Below are positions 26,301 to 59,845 of a DNA stretch of 64,000 bases, piece by piece (the stretch's first letter is position 1; each line of letters begins with the position of its first letter). The position numbers were made by a program, and so were the translations under genes. The notes under the pieces were generated by a model that searched no databases, was not told the DNA's origin, and was given only the letters and a program-made list of their open reading frames with translations. The stretch comes from Pogonophryne albipinna. Its lineage: Eukaryota; Chordata; Actinopteri; Perciformes; Artedidraconidae. The DNA lies in NCBI GenBank assembly GCA_028583405.1, contig CM053252.1, forward strand, positions 33,175,562 to 33,239,561, read 5' to 3'.

Positions 26301-26403
26301 CACTTGTTCCACCACCCTATCTATTCCTTCAGGTAATCTATTACAATATAATAAGCATATGTTTTATTGATACATATTTATTAATTACTTTTTCCATTTC
26401 AGA

Positions 26404-27458
26404 ATGCCACCAGCAAAGAGAGGTCCTCGATTCAGTGTGCAGGATGTGATGCCATCCAAAACGGAGAAAGTTGGTGAGAACTGTAATCTCTGGAATGATC
26501 TGTGACTTTGATGTGTACCAAGGCAGAGTCAATGGGATACGAGCCAAGTCTGAACTTGGATTGTCAGGTGATGTTGTGATGAAGCTTGCCTCCACGCTTC
26601 CAGAAGGTCAGAACTACAAGATCTACGCAGACAACTACTTCACCTGTGTCCCATTGGTAGTGACGCTCCTTGATCGTGGGATTCATTATGTGGGAACAGC
26701 CAGGCAGATGCGCTTACCCAACTGCAACCTGGAAGAGGAGAAGAGCTTGAAGGAAAAAGGGAGAGGAAGCTTTGACATCCGAGTGGAGGCCAACCACAAC
26801 ATCTGTGCTGTCAAATGGTACGACTGCAGAGCGGTCACACTTGTGTCATCCTTTGCTGGACCAGACCCATGAAGTCCCGACGCTGGAACGTGTACATCTT
26901 CTGGCACACCGTCATCCTTGCTGTGATCAACTCCTGGCTCCTCTACAAGCGGGACTGCAGAGCTCTAAAGATGCCAAAGCAGGAGATCCTGACCAGAAGA
27001 CAGTTTCAGACAGATCTAGCATCCTCTCTCATCCTGGTAAGAATGCATTTCTGCTTTTTGCCGTTTGTAATATTTTTGACTTGTATCCTAATATATGTAA
27101 TGACATGTATCTTGATTGATTCTGTTCTAATCAGGTGAACACAACTCCTCTGAAAACACCCAAGAGAGGACGACCATCTTCAGGCAAGGGGATCCCAGCA
27201 CCGACGGTGACATCAAGGAGCCCGTTGAATGCTCAGAAGAGACCATCCTCAGGTGATGGGAGTCCATCCAAGAGATCACAGCCTCCACTGGATGTACGCC
27301 ACGACCTAATGGTACATTTTCCAGTGAAGACAAAGAGAGGACGCTGCAGACACTGCAGTAAAGGGTACACAAACACACAATGCACCAAGCGTGACGTCCG
27401 TCTGTGCTTTTCTGACGACAGGAACTGTTTTTGGGACTACCATTGTATTCATATTTAA
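26404..27458 (+). pseudogene. piggyBac transposase remnant (PGBD3-like)
   Basis: An initial frame, MPPAKRGPRFSVQDVMPSK, runs to a TGA and is followed in another frame by VRTVISGMICDFDVYQGRVNG and YKIYADNYFT (26471-26872). It then shifts again to RRWNVYIFWHTVILAVINSW (to about 27035). After an intron, a last exon (from 27135) ends with a Cys-rich finger: CRHCSKGYTNTQC, CFSDDRNCFWDYHC. The second catalytic Asp (ADNYF) is present. The region with the first Asp and the GGVD-type third motif are missing. Deletion and frameshifts make it inactive. The retained TTAA ends could still be mobilised in trans. Confidence 0.8.
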
Positions 27459-27744
27459 TAAATGACTATTCATAAAAAATATGACTGTGTGATTATTATT
27501 CATGCTATACTGATATAGGGCTAAGTAAACAATCAATCCTGCAAATCAACCCGTAGTTGTTCAATATATGTATTCAGACAATGTGAGTAGAAATACAGGA
27601 ATTCTGCTCCCACCAAAGCCCAACGTTGCAATATTAAAACATTTCCCTAAAAATGTGAAAACTCTTTCATTTCTATTCCATAGGCTCCCAACAAAAACAT
27701 CTGAAAGGTCAACAAATGTTTTTCTATATGTGGGCTTTACAGGG

Positions 27745-28685
27745 TTAAGATGCAGTAACTAAGTGAAGAAACAAGAATAAATGAAAACTGGCAGATTAAA
27801 AATAATTACTGAGCAATACAACCACGCTGGAGGGAGTTGCAGCCAGTACATTGAGAGTAACTTTTTCTTGTAATGTCGTCTCAAACAGAACCATTCTACA
27901 CAGAACGTGAGATGAACTCAAAACTCAAAAACTCAAAAAAAGATGGTACTCTAACTTCATATTTGTTCTACTTTCAACCTGCTTTTTTAGTTGTTCTCAA
28001 TTCTGAAAACTTTGACCTAAGTCTCATTAAAGAGAATCCAACAGTGCAACAAAAAGGATATCAACTCATTTTATTGAAACAAAACATAATAGCAAGACCC
28101 TAAGATGTACGTGTTGACAGCACAAATGATGACACCTTTTGTTGTCTAATAGAATACAGTATTTATTCAAGTATAACCCTTCGTCATCTAATTGAATACA
28201 TGAAAGACACACATAGAAATTAAGAATTAGAAAAAGAGGACGATGTATTTCTCATGTGCTGTGCCCATGACTGGCTGTACCAGAAGAAGAAAATGACAAA
28301 ACACAATATGAAATTAAACATATTTACAGATGCATGCACATGCCATATTTAAATTGATACAAAAATGTGTTCATCTAGATATATAGAATAATTCTTCAGT
28401 ATAAATAATTTTTCTTTGTATAAATAGCTCTGTGTTCTTTCATGTTGGTTTGAGATGTCGAGACATTTGGTGTGAACACTTACCGCTCCAATAAATAAAT
28501 ATTCAAGCTTACATCATCACACCTGCTTCACACACATGCATGTCAGGGAGGAGGAGATGTTTCAGAGTGGTGTTGGAGCTTTGGGATTGCTTTAGAAAAA
28601 CAGTTGCAGCAGAGTTATTCTCTGAAGTGGGCACCATCACCCAGAGATAACCGGACAGGCACTGTGGAAACGTGGAGTCACATGG
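27745..28685. other. ift20 3' UTR and flanking DNA
   Basis: No other gene is seen. Minus-strand AATAAA at 28162-28167 (about 520 bases past the ift20 stop) and another near 28070-28075 are candidate cleavage signals for ift20. Confidence 0.45.
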
Positions 28686-30343
<1,658 letters not shown>

Positions 30344-32302
30344 GGCCACAGGGCCTGTCACAAAGGAGACATGAAGAATGAGGTTAGAAGAACATGACAA
30401 CTGAGACAGTTTAAATATGAATTGTAGGCCAGCAGGTGAAACGCCCTATTTTCTCTCTTTTGCTCTTCGAATGTTTGAAACGACATGCTATGTTGGTATT
30501 TCCCTTTTTCCCTTAGAAAATAACTTTCTAAACAGATACAAAAACGATTTATTGCAGAAACAAAATGAATTACACATGTAAAACAGTTTTGTCGTAAAAG
30601 AAGAATGAATACATTATTCAAACTCCAACTTCACAGTGTTGTATGACAGGGGATATTACTTAGATTTAAAATGGTCTATCTATTACAAAAATATGTGACC
30701 CTCTATAAGTGTTAAACCTCAACAGTGCAACTTGGCTCTAAATATTGGCTTTGCCACTTATGTATTGGGCCCCACGTAGTCTTAACAGTGTTTAGAATGA
30801 AGATGTTTTAAATTGTAGATTGTCAGCTGTTCCCTGATCCAGGTCAAAATGATCTAGGCAGGAATGTTCTGCTGTTTTAATCTGCACACATGTGAATGAA
30901 AAGCTTCCAGCTTCCTCTATTCTTACTGAACTGTTGCTTAGCGTCTTGTTATCCATGTACCCTTCATACAAAATAATATAAATTTAAAGAGGAATTTCTA
31001 CAACCTAAAAGCGTGAAAGGCCATTTCAAAATAAAGAGTAATCCTCTCAACCATCGGAATAAACACTATCAAGCTTTTGTTGGAGGGGATTCCAGACTTT
31101 TGAAGGGAGGCCCAGTAAAAAATGTCTGTTAGATAACGTTACCTTTACAATGAAACCAAATGAGATTGATAACAAAGTGCTGCCAAGAGGTTTTCTATCC
31201 AGCAATAACAACGTGGCAATATCTATGTTGCTGTCTGTTTCTCTAAATGCTCATCTATGAATAGGTATCTCATACAATCTTATCTAAAATACCCAGATTT
31301 TACCTTTAAACTAATACATCGGTTTTTGTGGTATTGATGTGTGTGTATGGGTGTAATACGTGTAGATCTTAATTATACAGTGTGTGCATTGGGGAGGATG
31401 TGCTATACTTCTCACAGTAAGACAAAGCTTATTTGTGATAAACATGCCAGTGGAATTGCTCACGCACTGTTTACATTCACCTACTTTCTGGAAATAATAG
31501 AAATATGTTATTTTCTGTAAATGTATTGTAGAAGTGTAATAAAACAATAAACATTTTATATTGAATTAAATGGTAAACTTGTTAATCATATATGGTACAT
31601 CCTTCCTACATAAATGAAAAATAACAAAAGTGACCACCAATTATTTATAAAGAATACTTTAAGACTATTCAATACTAAAACAAGTGATGAACCTGTCCAA
31701 TTGTATGATACAATCATTTAAGAATAATGTATATTTATTTCTAATGTGTTGATATTTATGAAGTTTATTTGTGCACCATATGGCAAGGCAGCTCTCTTTA
31801 TACACTTATTGGCAGTGTATGTTTGCATGTAACCATATTCACAGAAGCTTTACGCTAAGTATTAGAGTTAAGTTGATAGGTACTGAGTTAGTTTAACGTT
31901 AGATAACTTTGCATGTATCGCAAGTTATCTGGTTGGTATTGAACGTTAACCTCTGTTAGCTAACCGTGAATCATGTGTTTGGTTTGACTTACATATTTAA
32001 CGTTAACTTCACACAATTAAAAAGAGTCTGATGAGTGGACAGAGTGTAAAATAGATAGAACGGTTAATATAATGTTAGGTGTTTCTTCCCAGTGGCAATG
32101 CCTGCCTATGCCTTTAACGTTATCTACCCTAATGTAAGTTAAATCATCTCAGCTAGTTAGCTACATTTCGCTAGCCTGTTCACAAAAGCTAATTGGATAA
32201 GGGCTGAAAACCCCACACGCTAACCCCATTGAGTTCCCTAGAAAGCTGATGTTATATTAGACCACATGTATCTTATTGGGGACAGAAAACTCTTTGTTTT
32301 AC
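30344..32302. other. ift20 5' intron
   Basis: Between the start-codon exon and the inferred 5' UTR donor I see only A/T-rich intronic sequence. It includes 'gttaacgttag'-type words frequent in teleost DNA, and no exon or clear mobile element. Confidence 0.45.
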
Positions 32303-32401
32303 CTTATTAAACCGTTATCACCGTGACCGTAGATGGCTCTGTGTTGTGCGATGTGGCATAGCAATAGCAGTTCACCATAGGCTCCTCCTCGTCCTCTTCC
32401 C

Positions 32402-32415
32402 GCTGCCAAGGAAAC
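32402..32415 (-). promoter_or_regulatory. X-box-like RFX site near ift20 5' end
   Basis: On the ift20 strand the sequence GTTTCCTTGGCAGC fits the bipartite RFX X-box (GTnRCC, 0-3 bases, RGYAAC) with two mismatches: T instead of R in the first half-site and G instead of A in the second. RFX factors drive ciliary genes, and ift20 is ciliary, so position and orientation make sense. Binding is inferred. Confidence 0.3.
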
Positions 32416-32432
32416 CAAATGCTGCTGCTGCC

Positions 32433-32434
<2 letters not shown>

Positions 32435-32490
<56 letters not shown>
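32435..32490. repeat. (TG)n microsatellite
   Basis: About 28 TG units just upstream of the inferred ift20 5' exon. Confidence 0.97.
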
Positions 32491-32492
<2 letters not shown>

Positions 32493-34304
32493 ATGGTGTT
32501 TATGCGTGTCGTTGGTGGTTAGCTTAACATTGTTGAATTATTGGCAGTGATCAGACAGTCACTATGTCTGGTGAACATTGTTCATTTACAATACAAATAT
32601 GTGATATTTTTTAACGTCAAAATGACAAAGAGCTTTTACTTTGAAAGTAAGACGGAAATTAGATCTTACCGTAATGTAGGTAATAAAACGACTGTATAAA
32701 ACTGATTTAGTCTAATATTTAAACTGCAGAGATGTTAAGTGTGTACTGTAGAATGGACCGAAATTACCAAGTGTTTAATAGATAGCCTTTTTGCCTGGCA
32801 TTTTATTTCATGCATGCATTAATTATCAGAAGCATGTAAGCCTCTTTGTTTTGAGACATCTATTGCCCTTTTTACTTCATATGATTTACAGTGTGAATTA
32901 AGTGCCACTTGTACTAATTTTGTACAATTTGAAGTATTTGTAGGCACTGGCAGCAAACAGCTTGCAACACAGGTTTCTGACTGTAGAGGGCAGCCTTAGG
33001 CTTGGCGACGTAAAGCCTGCCGTAAAGTCATTCGAAGAAGAAGAAAGGGGAGCAGAGTGTTTAACTTTAGTTCGAACCTTTTTACAACTAACATCTTGAT
33101 ACTGTTGTGGATTTCCATCAAAAGGTGATAACGGTCAGGTTGATAAGCCAAACTTTGTGCGGTTATCAGGACACGTAAAGACAGTAGAGAGAGATCGGTA
33201 AGTAAAGTTCGTAAACTCTTAACGTGTTGTTCACTGCTGGATGTAGCTGGGGACGATAACGTCACGCACTCTATTGAAAATCTGGCATTAAATGTGACAT
33301 ATTAAGAAAAATATAAACATGACAAGAATGTATGGCATTTGTTGAATATTGCTTTACTTGTTGAGGGATTCGGTGTGTGTACTTCAAAAACGAACCCGGA
33401 TTTTTTACTTTTTCGATTGGCTAGTTTGTCTAGCTGTCCTGCCTTCATATTGAAGTGTACCCACCCTATTCAACCTTAGCTAACATTAGCAAAACACACC
33501 CACGTAGGAAGTAACTAACATGGTTTGTTGTGTTGCATTGACATATTAAGTGGTATGAATTGACTAGACGAATTGACCAGAAGTACTTTTTTTAAGTACG
33601 TAACGTTGACATAAACAGCGTTACACGATGTTAGGCCCTTTTTGAAGTTAAACAACACAACAACTACATTAATTTGAAAGGAAGTTCAGTCTTTAACATG
33701 TCTGAATACGACCAAACAGACAGACAGCCGAGCTAACAGTGACTTTCGTCTTGCTGTTAATCGTTGTATTACTACACTAAAGAGATTATAGCATTAGTCC
33801 TCACCGGCTAATGGGTTTAAGCCGGCGGTAGGGTGCCCACTTTATGCAGCTTATGTTGCCTCTCTTTATTTATAAATAATATATAGTTTCTAGTTGAATT
33901 GTAATGATTAAACTATATATTAACAACAATAATAATTATGGCTGTTTACTAATGGTTTGCAACTAAACTAGCAATACATTTGACAAGTTACACGAAGGTC
34001 ACTAGTTTTAAAGGTAGGTTTACGTTAGCTTTTGCTCACCTAGCCTTGACAGCTCTCATTCTGTGGATACTTTTACGATATTTGGCGTTCATTTGGAGTT
34101 TACCACAAGCTAGTAGGCTGTATAACTTTAAACAGCTAACAAAGTTAATAATAAAACATAATGTTCATTTTCTAACTCTGCTAAACTCCAAATAATACAA
34201 CCGTTAACGTTTTTATGTGGGACAAAGCGCTTTTACACAACAGTATTCTGTTTAACTGACCTAGCTTTACTTTGAGTGGGACCAAAACCAAGCTGTTTAT
34301 TATA

Positions 34305-36450
34305 AATCCGTGTATCTACCGTCCATTTGTTTTTCTTTATTAAACAAGTAAACGGAAAAGCGTCTGAGACACCGTTGGTGTGAATGAGGTATCGAGAGGC
34401 CTTTTTGCTTTTTACCTTACTAAATGGTCTAATGGTCAGTGGAGCAAGGGGCGGGGCGAAACTCACGGAAGTGATTTCAAAACAAAAGCACTAGTTTGCT
34501 TTGAACGGTGATATCACCCTTGTATACAGCATCAGGACAATATCATATGGAGTCAGACACTGGAAGTGTGCTGGAGGTTGAGGCGTTGACTGGGACTGAT
34601 GGAAAGATGAGACTGAAGAATCTGCAAGGAACGAACTAGCGGCAGAGAAATAATTATATATTAAAAGACAGCAACATTGTTGAGGTTAAGGATGGCAGCT
34701 TCTTCATACGTTGCACTCGGAGAGAAATAGTGGAGACGATGAACTGTTTAGCCCTTGGGCATTGTAGCGGCCAAAATCATAGAACTAAAACAGATAATTA
34801 ACTTAAAATAATACAGCCGCTGAGGCACTAGTTAGCGGATCTTACGCAGGGCAATGATCATCCAAATCCAGACAAGAACCTCCATTTGTGCATTTTATTC
34901 CATTAACAAAGTACAATGAACAGGTTTCCTATATCTCTCTTCCTTAAGCCTTTCGTATGGCTTTCCCTTGTGTGGCTTGAAACACCCTGCTAAAAACCAT
35001 TTGCCTAATAGTGCTCTGGCTCCCACTTCCACCTGTCTCCAATATATACAATTACACCAGGTGCTCTAATCACCCAGTGCCCAAAACATGCCTTCAAAAT
35101 AAAAGCATAGAAACTACTTTAACTTATGACACTCACTAAGAATACATATACATAAATGATAATAATTATAAACAGCAAGAAAATAAATGTTACACTATTA
35201 AATAATATAAAGAGATATATAGCTCCAACAGGCATGGTTTATTTTCCTCTGCTTCTCAGTTGCATCCTTTCACTCAGCCGAGCTAACTTAGAATAACACA
35301 CATAGATCTGGACATGTGCATCAGGTGAACACACCCTCATTTACATGACGCAAGCCTGCGTCCTTACGTAGCACGTAACACTATAGTGCCTCACAGTGGT
35401 ACAATCATAATATTACATATCTACAGTACAGAATAGACATAATCTCTCTATACATATAATAACTGAGGACATATGTAAACATTTCCCTTAACAAACATCA
35501 TAAGAGGCCAACCAGAGTAACAGTGTGTGTCACTTTGCTGAAGGATATTTGTGACCAGCTATCCAGGCCAGTCTCTAAAGACTTTCCAAGGTGTAAACAT
35601 GCTGCTGCCGGAGTACTAACTGGAAGTAGTGCATATAATATGTCCACCATATCCTCTTAAAATGCTCTGTCCAACAATATCAGTCTCAGGAAGAAAGGTT
35701 TTTTAATGCTTATTAAAAATAGCAGAAAAACATGCATTCTTGTACTCAGGAGGGGACATTGACAGAGGATTACTAAACAAGTACACAGTGAAAGTACTTC
35801 ATAGTAGGCTACTTGTGGGGGTAGTTTCACTAGTTCTGAGTTCAACAGGATCAATCTCACGAAGAACTAATGGCAACAAAAAAATATTCCCTCATCAAAC
35901 TTAGCAGAAGTGGCTTGATTTTGTTCTCAGGAGGGGACTTTGACAGAGTATTTCTCAAAAAATACACAGTAAAAATACTTCAATGTATTGTTAGTAGTAG
36001 GCTTACTAATACAAAGTCAAACGGTATCAATTTCAAACTAGTACTGAGTCCAACAGTATCAGTTTTATTAAGAACTTGTGGTAAAAAATATTTGTATAAA
36101 AAAAAAAATGAAGAGCAGCTGATATCAACAAACAAACTCGAGAGACGGCTGAGTTGACCGCAGTCCAGAATCGCTGTATAGTTTAAATCTCCTAACAATG
36201 TTGTCCATTCTAGACATAGGCTTATTATATTTACAGCCCTTAATAACATTAGTTTTCTGGGCTCATATTATCTCATATTATCAAACGGGTGCTTTTGTTT
36301 TGAAATCACTTCCGTGAGTTTGGCCCCGCCCCTCGCTCCACTGACCATTAGACCATTTAGTAAGGTAAAAAGCAAAAAGGGCTCTCAGACGCTCTTCTGA
36401 TTACTTGTTTTAATAAAGATAAAAACAAATGGACGGTTGATACACGGATT
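34305..36450. repeat. Fold-back repeat with about 170-bp arms
   Basis: The arm at 34305-34490 recurs as its reverse complement at 36290-36450. Matches include 'aatccgtgtatc', 'aaggtaaaaagcaaaaagg', 'ggtctaatggtcagtggagc' and 'cacggaagtgatttcaaaac'. One arm has a small insertion. The 1.8 kb spacer contains a diverged two-copy tandem repeat (about 35660-36075). Confidence 0.8.
35660..36075. repeat. Diverged tandem duplication in the fold-back spacer
   Basis: Two roughly 195-base units share 'ctcaggaggggac.ttgacagag', 'aa.tacacagt.aaa.tacttca', 'tagtaggct' and 'ctgagt.caacag.atca'. Substitutions are frequent, so the duplication is old. Confidence 0.6.
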
Positions 36451-37596
36451 AAATCATGGTTCATTTCAAGTTAATATAACCTTCAAATAATGAGTAAAGA
36501 AATATAAAAAGATTGCTTTTACATTCAGTGTATTTTTCAAGACCGCATGTAACCTAAGAAAAATAATAAAGATATTTTGTATCAAACATATATATATTTT
36601 GTATTTATTTATTATATTTTAAGAAAAATAAATAGCCTTTTAAGCATTGATATGTGCCCCCTCTACACAATTCCATTTATTGAGAATTGGGAAGGGGAAC
36701 TGAGCATAAGATATTGGCCCAATTCCAAACCCCCCCCTAAACTCTAACACACTTCCACATGTGTTCGCATGGAGGGTCCGCCACATTAAGTGCAATTCCA
36801 ATCCATCAAGTGGGGAGGGAGAGTGTGTTATCAAGCCCTCAAACAGCGAGTATGCATCGGTCCTGGCCACTATAGTCTGCACTATCTGACAGGACCCCAC
36901 GCTGTTTGTTTCTGTCATGAAACATGCTGTTTACAACCAGTTCTGTGTAAACATACTCGAAAACTGCGCTAAACAAGATAAACATTTAATATGTATTAAT
37001 TACTTAGGATCATATACCTGTGTCTAGTCTAGAAAATGGAAAATGTGTGCATTTGATTGTAAAGTTTTGTTTATTAACATGGACTGTTGCAAAACCAAGC
37101 AGCTTATAAACATCTGATTTAAATACACAAAGAGGTTTGCAAAAAAGAAAAATCATTTATTATTTAGTTATAATTTATTATTTCTTATCCAAGAGATACT
37201 GATTTGAAACCGTTGTTTTAAGAAAAGTTACATAATGTTCCTGTTTCTACCGGAAAGAGGAGAGTTTCTCCCAAAGCATGCCGCTGAATGTACCCCCTGC
37301 ACCAGAAAGAAGAACGCCTCGTTGAGTGTGACAACAGACTGAGTTCACTCCAAGTGCGTAGGTTTTTTTTTGTAATTGGGCCATTGTGTGACGGTGGCTT
37401 TCACTACATATTGTGATGCATGCGTTCAGCCACTTGCCGTCCTGCTTTACAAGTCTGTATCAACATAAGGCCTCTGTGTTTTGCCAGGAATGATCTGGAG
37501 CAGTGAGAGGTTGTGGCGGCCCCATCAGTAGCTGTCACCACGGCGGGGGACCTTCGGACCTCCGTCTGCAGGGTTGTCATCTACCTCCAAAGGGAC

Positions 37597-57236
<19,640 letters not shown>

Positions 57237-57945
57237 AGCCCGGGAGCGCGAGCGGCTGGACAGATTTCACATTGATGGTGAACATTCAGAGATGGAATCT
57301 GACGACCCTCACACGTTTCTCCTTTGAATAGTTTTCTTTACCACTATCTAAAGAACATGATGAAAGTGCATCTGACATTTTACTCTAGATAGTTGTGGTG
57401 TTGTCTGCTCTGTCCATCATCATTTTATGAAGTGTTATCAGAGGATTCAGAGCAACTACTTTAAATACCTAGGGAACTGTAGTTTATTTTAAATTAAATA
57501 GAGATTAATAGGGAGGAAAAATCACTGATATGCACTATTTCTACGAAGAAATATTGTAACAATCATAGCACTTACACTCTGAATCAGCAGGAGCATGTTT
57601 CATATTTATAGATTGTATTTTTCATACATACAAAAAAAGAGCCTGTTTTCAAAAAAAGTATCTGTTTTTCCAGAATTAGAGTCTAACATGTTTTAATGCA
57701 GTTTACCATATTGCCTTTTTTCCAGCTGTGAAGATAAAAGTTCTTGTTATTCAACTACATTTTGTCCTGGGTATGTTTTTAGAAGGCAGGTATAATGAAA
57801 TATGTACAAATGAAGGATCCCCCGTTTACGTCGTTAATAGTAACCATTACTATTTCAGTCCTTTTTGATATACTGATATTAATGGCAAGCACGGTTTAAT
57901 GTACAGGTCCCAGAAATGTAATTCAAAGTGTCTAACAACATAGTG
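57237..57945. other. tnfaip1 3' UTR
   Basis: Non-coding A/T-rich sequence following the stop. No single poly(A) signal stands out, and nothing else is recognised. Confidence 0.5.
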
Positions 57946-58580
57946 AAAGTGACCATATTATGCTTTTTGAGGGTTTTCCTTCCTACATCTTTAAGTGGTT
58001 GACCAATCACAACATTTTCGTTTCATTTAATCGTTTATTTGAAGAGGGACAGTGCATAATGATGAACATTTAAAACAAATAATGCTTTAAAACGTAAACA
58101 TGCCGGATTTTAGCTTTGAGCTAATTTCCATCCGTAGTCCCTCACACACAACATTTAAGAACCTGACATTTATAATATATACATAGCAAAAATAAATACA
58201 TGAGTGCAAGAGAAGATAAAAGAGCTACATGAAGTGCAAGAGGAGATACAAGAGCTACATCAAGTGCAAGAGGAGATACAAGAGCTACATGAAGTGCAAG
58301 AGGAGATACCCCTGTATCAAAGTGCATTTAGCGGTGATTTGTTTGCTTCGCACCCATTCTTTTAGTTGACCTTTAAAACTGTTCAAAGTGGGACAATCCT
58401 GTAACTCAGTTGGGAGGCTATTCCACAATGAGCTGCCCTTAATTGATAGAACATTTTGTCCAAAAGTGGTCCGTCTACGGTGGACTTCAGTCTCCTTTTT
58501 CTCCACAGAGCCAGCCAGCTAACCAATCAGAGCAATGTATGAGAATAATAAAGCAATATGTCCTCTTTAAGAGGAATAAA
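57946..58580. mobile_element. TTAA MITE copy interrupted by a LINE fragment
   Basis: The outer parts 'gtgaccatattatgcttttt', 'ttgaccaatcacaaca' and 'cagagccagccagctaaccaatcagag', 'atgtcctctttaag' match the family at 62007-62413. A LINE fragment is inserted in the middle of 'caatcacaacagagcc'. Confidence 0.6.
58018..58505 (-). mobile_element. LINE 3' fragment with 33-bp minisatellite
   Basis: The minus-strand frame 58506-58285 contains FGQNVLSIKGSSLWNSLP and LQDCPTLNSFKGQLKEWV, a C-terminal LINE motif. Near its end is a minisatellite: 'aagtgcaagaggagatacaa' plus 'gagctacat' repeated about three times at 33-base spacing (58202-58310). Confidence 0.65.
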
Positions 58581-58865
58581 ACACGTTTTAGCTGAAAGGC
58601 TAGAGAATATAGGGATTAAATCTGTCAGTTGATTCCCCCAAAACATGGTTTTAATTCTTAATTATTTCTTTCTTTATATTATATGATATAAATACATGAA
58701 AAAAACAAGCGAACCTCATACAAAAATGTTTTGCTATTTTATTATTAGTGAAGGTCCCCTTTTTTCCTGAGAATTCCTTTTTTATCTCAGTTGGAATAAG
58801 ATGCTTTAGGATTTAATAACAATTAAATTGGAATCTGTATAATCTGTGAGGTGTTTAATATTATT

Positions 58866-58917
58866 ACATAGCATTTAGCCGACGCTTGTATCCAATGTGA
58901 CTTACAATAAGTGCAAT
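58866..58917. repeat. L2 LINE 3'-tail fragment
   Basis: 'catttagccgacgcttgtat' and 'tgacttacaataagtgca' match the L2 tail seen at 45715-45775. It abuts the start of segmental duplication copy B. Confidence 0.6.
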
Positions 58918-59304
58918 AAACCATAACGATTCAAACTAAGGACAACAAGAACAGTGCTGACATACTTACTTAAAACAAGCAATATCATTGTAAGTAATGA
59001 GTAATATCAGTTTAATTTCTATAAACAGATTCTGCATATAAAGTTAGAATCTGTAGGATACAGGACAGGATGTTGGTGACAAAAGAGAACTTTAGGGCAC
59101 TTCTTTAAAGTGTAATGTTGAACTGAAAGGCTAAATGCATAGTTAGGGGAACATGTCTTCTGATGGTTGCAGGTGCACCCTCAGCCCACATGGAGGCACA
59201 AGCAGGAGGTTTAATGACGGGGAGTCCACCAGAGGAGGTCACTCCGTATCATGTTGCTGTGACGTCTTCTATTGTGCAGTACCATACTTCTGAATGAAGT
59301 CATT
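58918..59304 (+). repeat. Segmental duplication copy B with exon-like frame
   Basis: Nearly identical to 51827-52181 (e.g. one A/G change in 'tctgatggttgc') but with an extra 33 bases. After a CAG acceptor (to 59172) the open frame runs through SAHMEAQAGGLMTGSPPEEV, TPYHVAVTSSIVQYHTSE to TGA at 59295-59297. The peptide is not recognised. It could be the terminal exon of an unlisted gene or a captured gene fragment. Confidence 0.8.
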
Positions 59305-59785
59305 AAAAATAAGGGAGCCCCCCCCCCATTAAAGCATGTTCATACAATAATAAATACATTTGAAACCTTTATGTATATAACCAACATGTCAATACATTTC
59401 AGTTGTAGAGATGTTTTATTTATTCTTTATATAGTCCATTGTGTATTGCTTGGAGGGGGGGGCACCAAATCATAATCTCGCCTAGGGCACCAAAATGCCC
59501 CCCCCCCCGCATTATAATGGAGATGCTATACATGACTCTACAGGTTGGTGTGCTGATGCTGAGAGGCTGCAGGTTGGGGCGGGTGGGATGCTGGGAATTT
59601 TTTTGTCCTCCTCCATTGATCAGCACGGTGAGGAAGGCGGGTCTTCTGACGTTGCCGTGAAGCTGCTCGGCTGCGTCAGAGTCCAGCTGAGCGAAGGAAG
59701 AAGGAAACGAGGGATAAAAGGGAGAGCGGTTCTGAGAGCGGACGGACCTGCGTCTTGTGCACCGCGGACGGACAGACGGGCAGAC
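59305..59785 (+). promoter_or_regulatory. Probable sgsm2 promoter and 5' UTR
   Basis: The stretch becomes G/C-rich with CpGs toward 59600-59785 ahead of the start codon, as expected for a promoter or 5' UTR. The proximal 59445-59515 contains a poly(G)/poly(C)-bounded teleost repeat ('ggcaccaaatcataatctcg', 'cctagggcaccaaaatg'). Confidence 0.4.
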
Positions 59786-59845
59786 ATGGAGGGCTCCACG
59801 GAGGAAGACCACAAAGAGAAATTATTATGGAACGTCAAACGCGAG
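59786..59845 (+). CDS. sgsm2: SGSM2-like first coding exon (partial gene)
   Basis: SGSM2 is a RUN- and TBC-domain modulator of Rab/Rap small GTPases. The exon encodes MEGSTEEDHKEKLLWNVKRE and ends in phase 0 at a GTAGGC donor. KEKLLWNVK followed by [KR]E and then V at the next exon is the conserved beginning of SGSM2, just before its RUN domain; SGSM1 differs here. Only this exon is in the window and the rest must lie beyond 64000, so intron 1 is over 4 kb. The call rests on about 12 residues plus exon phase and CpG-rich context. Confidence 0.68.

Larger units (their letters stand above)
25347..27744 (+). mobile_element. piggyBac element 2 (complete ends, deleted interior)
   Basis: TTAA target duplications (25343-25346 and 27745-27748) border the inverted ends 'ccctgtaaggcccac' and 'gtgggctttacaggg', which differ by one base. 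These are diagnostic of piggyBac. The 2.4 kb interior has a 117-bp tandem repeat on the left and broken transposase exons on the right. Confidence 0.92.
32303..33197. promoter_or_regulatory. Shared ift20/tnfaip1 divergent promoter region
   Basis: A minus-strand donor (AATAAG|GTAAAA at 32302) suggests an ift20 5' UTR exon ending at 32303. A plus-strand donor (GAGATCG|GTAAGT at 33198) suggests a tnfaip1 5' UTR exon ending at 33197. The roughly 0.9 kb between would contain both start sites. It includes an imperfect RFX X-box ('gctgccaaggaaac', 32402-32415) and a TG microsatellite (32435-32490). Mammalian IFT20 and TNFAIP1 are also head to head. Confidence 0.55.
33198..37487. other. tnfaip1 5' UTR intron
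   Basis: From the inferred non-coding exon donor to the CAG acceptor at 37485-37487. Contents: unremarkable sequence to 34304, a fold-back repeat (34305-36450), and A/T-rich DNA after it. I see no coding exon. Confidence 0.5.
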
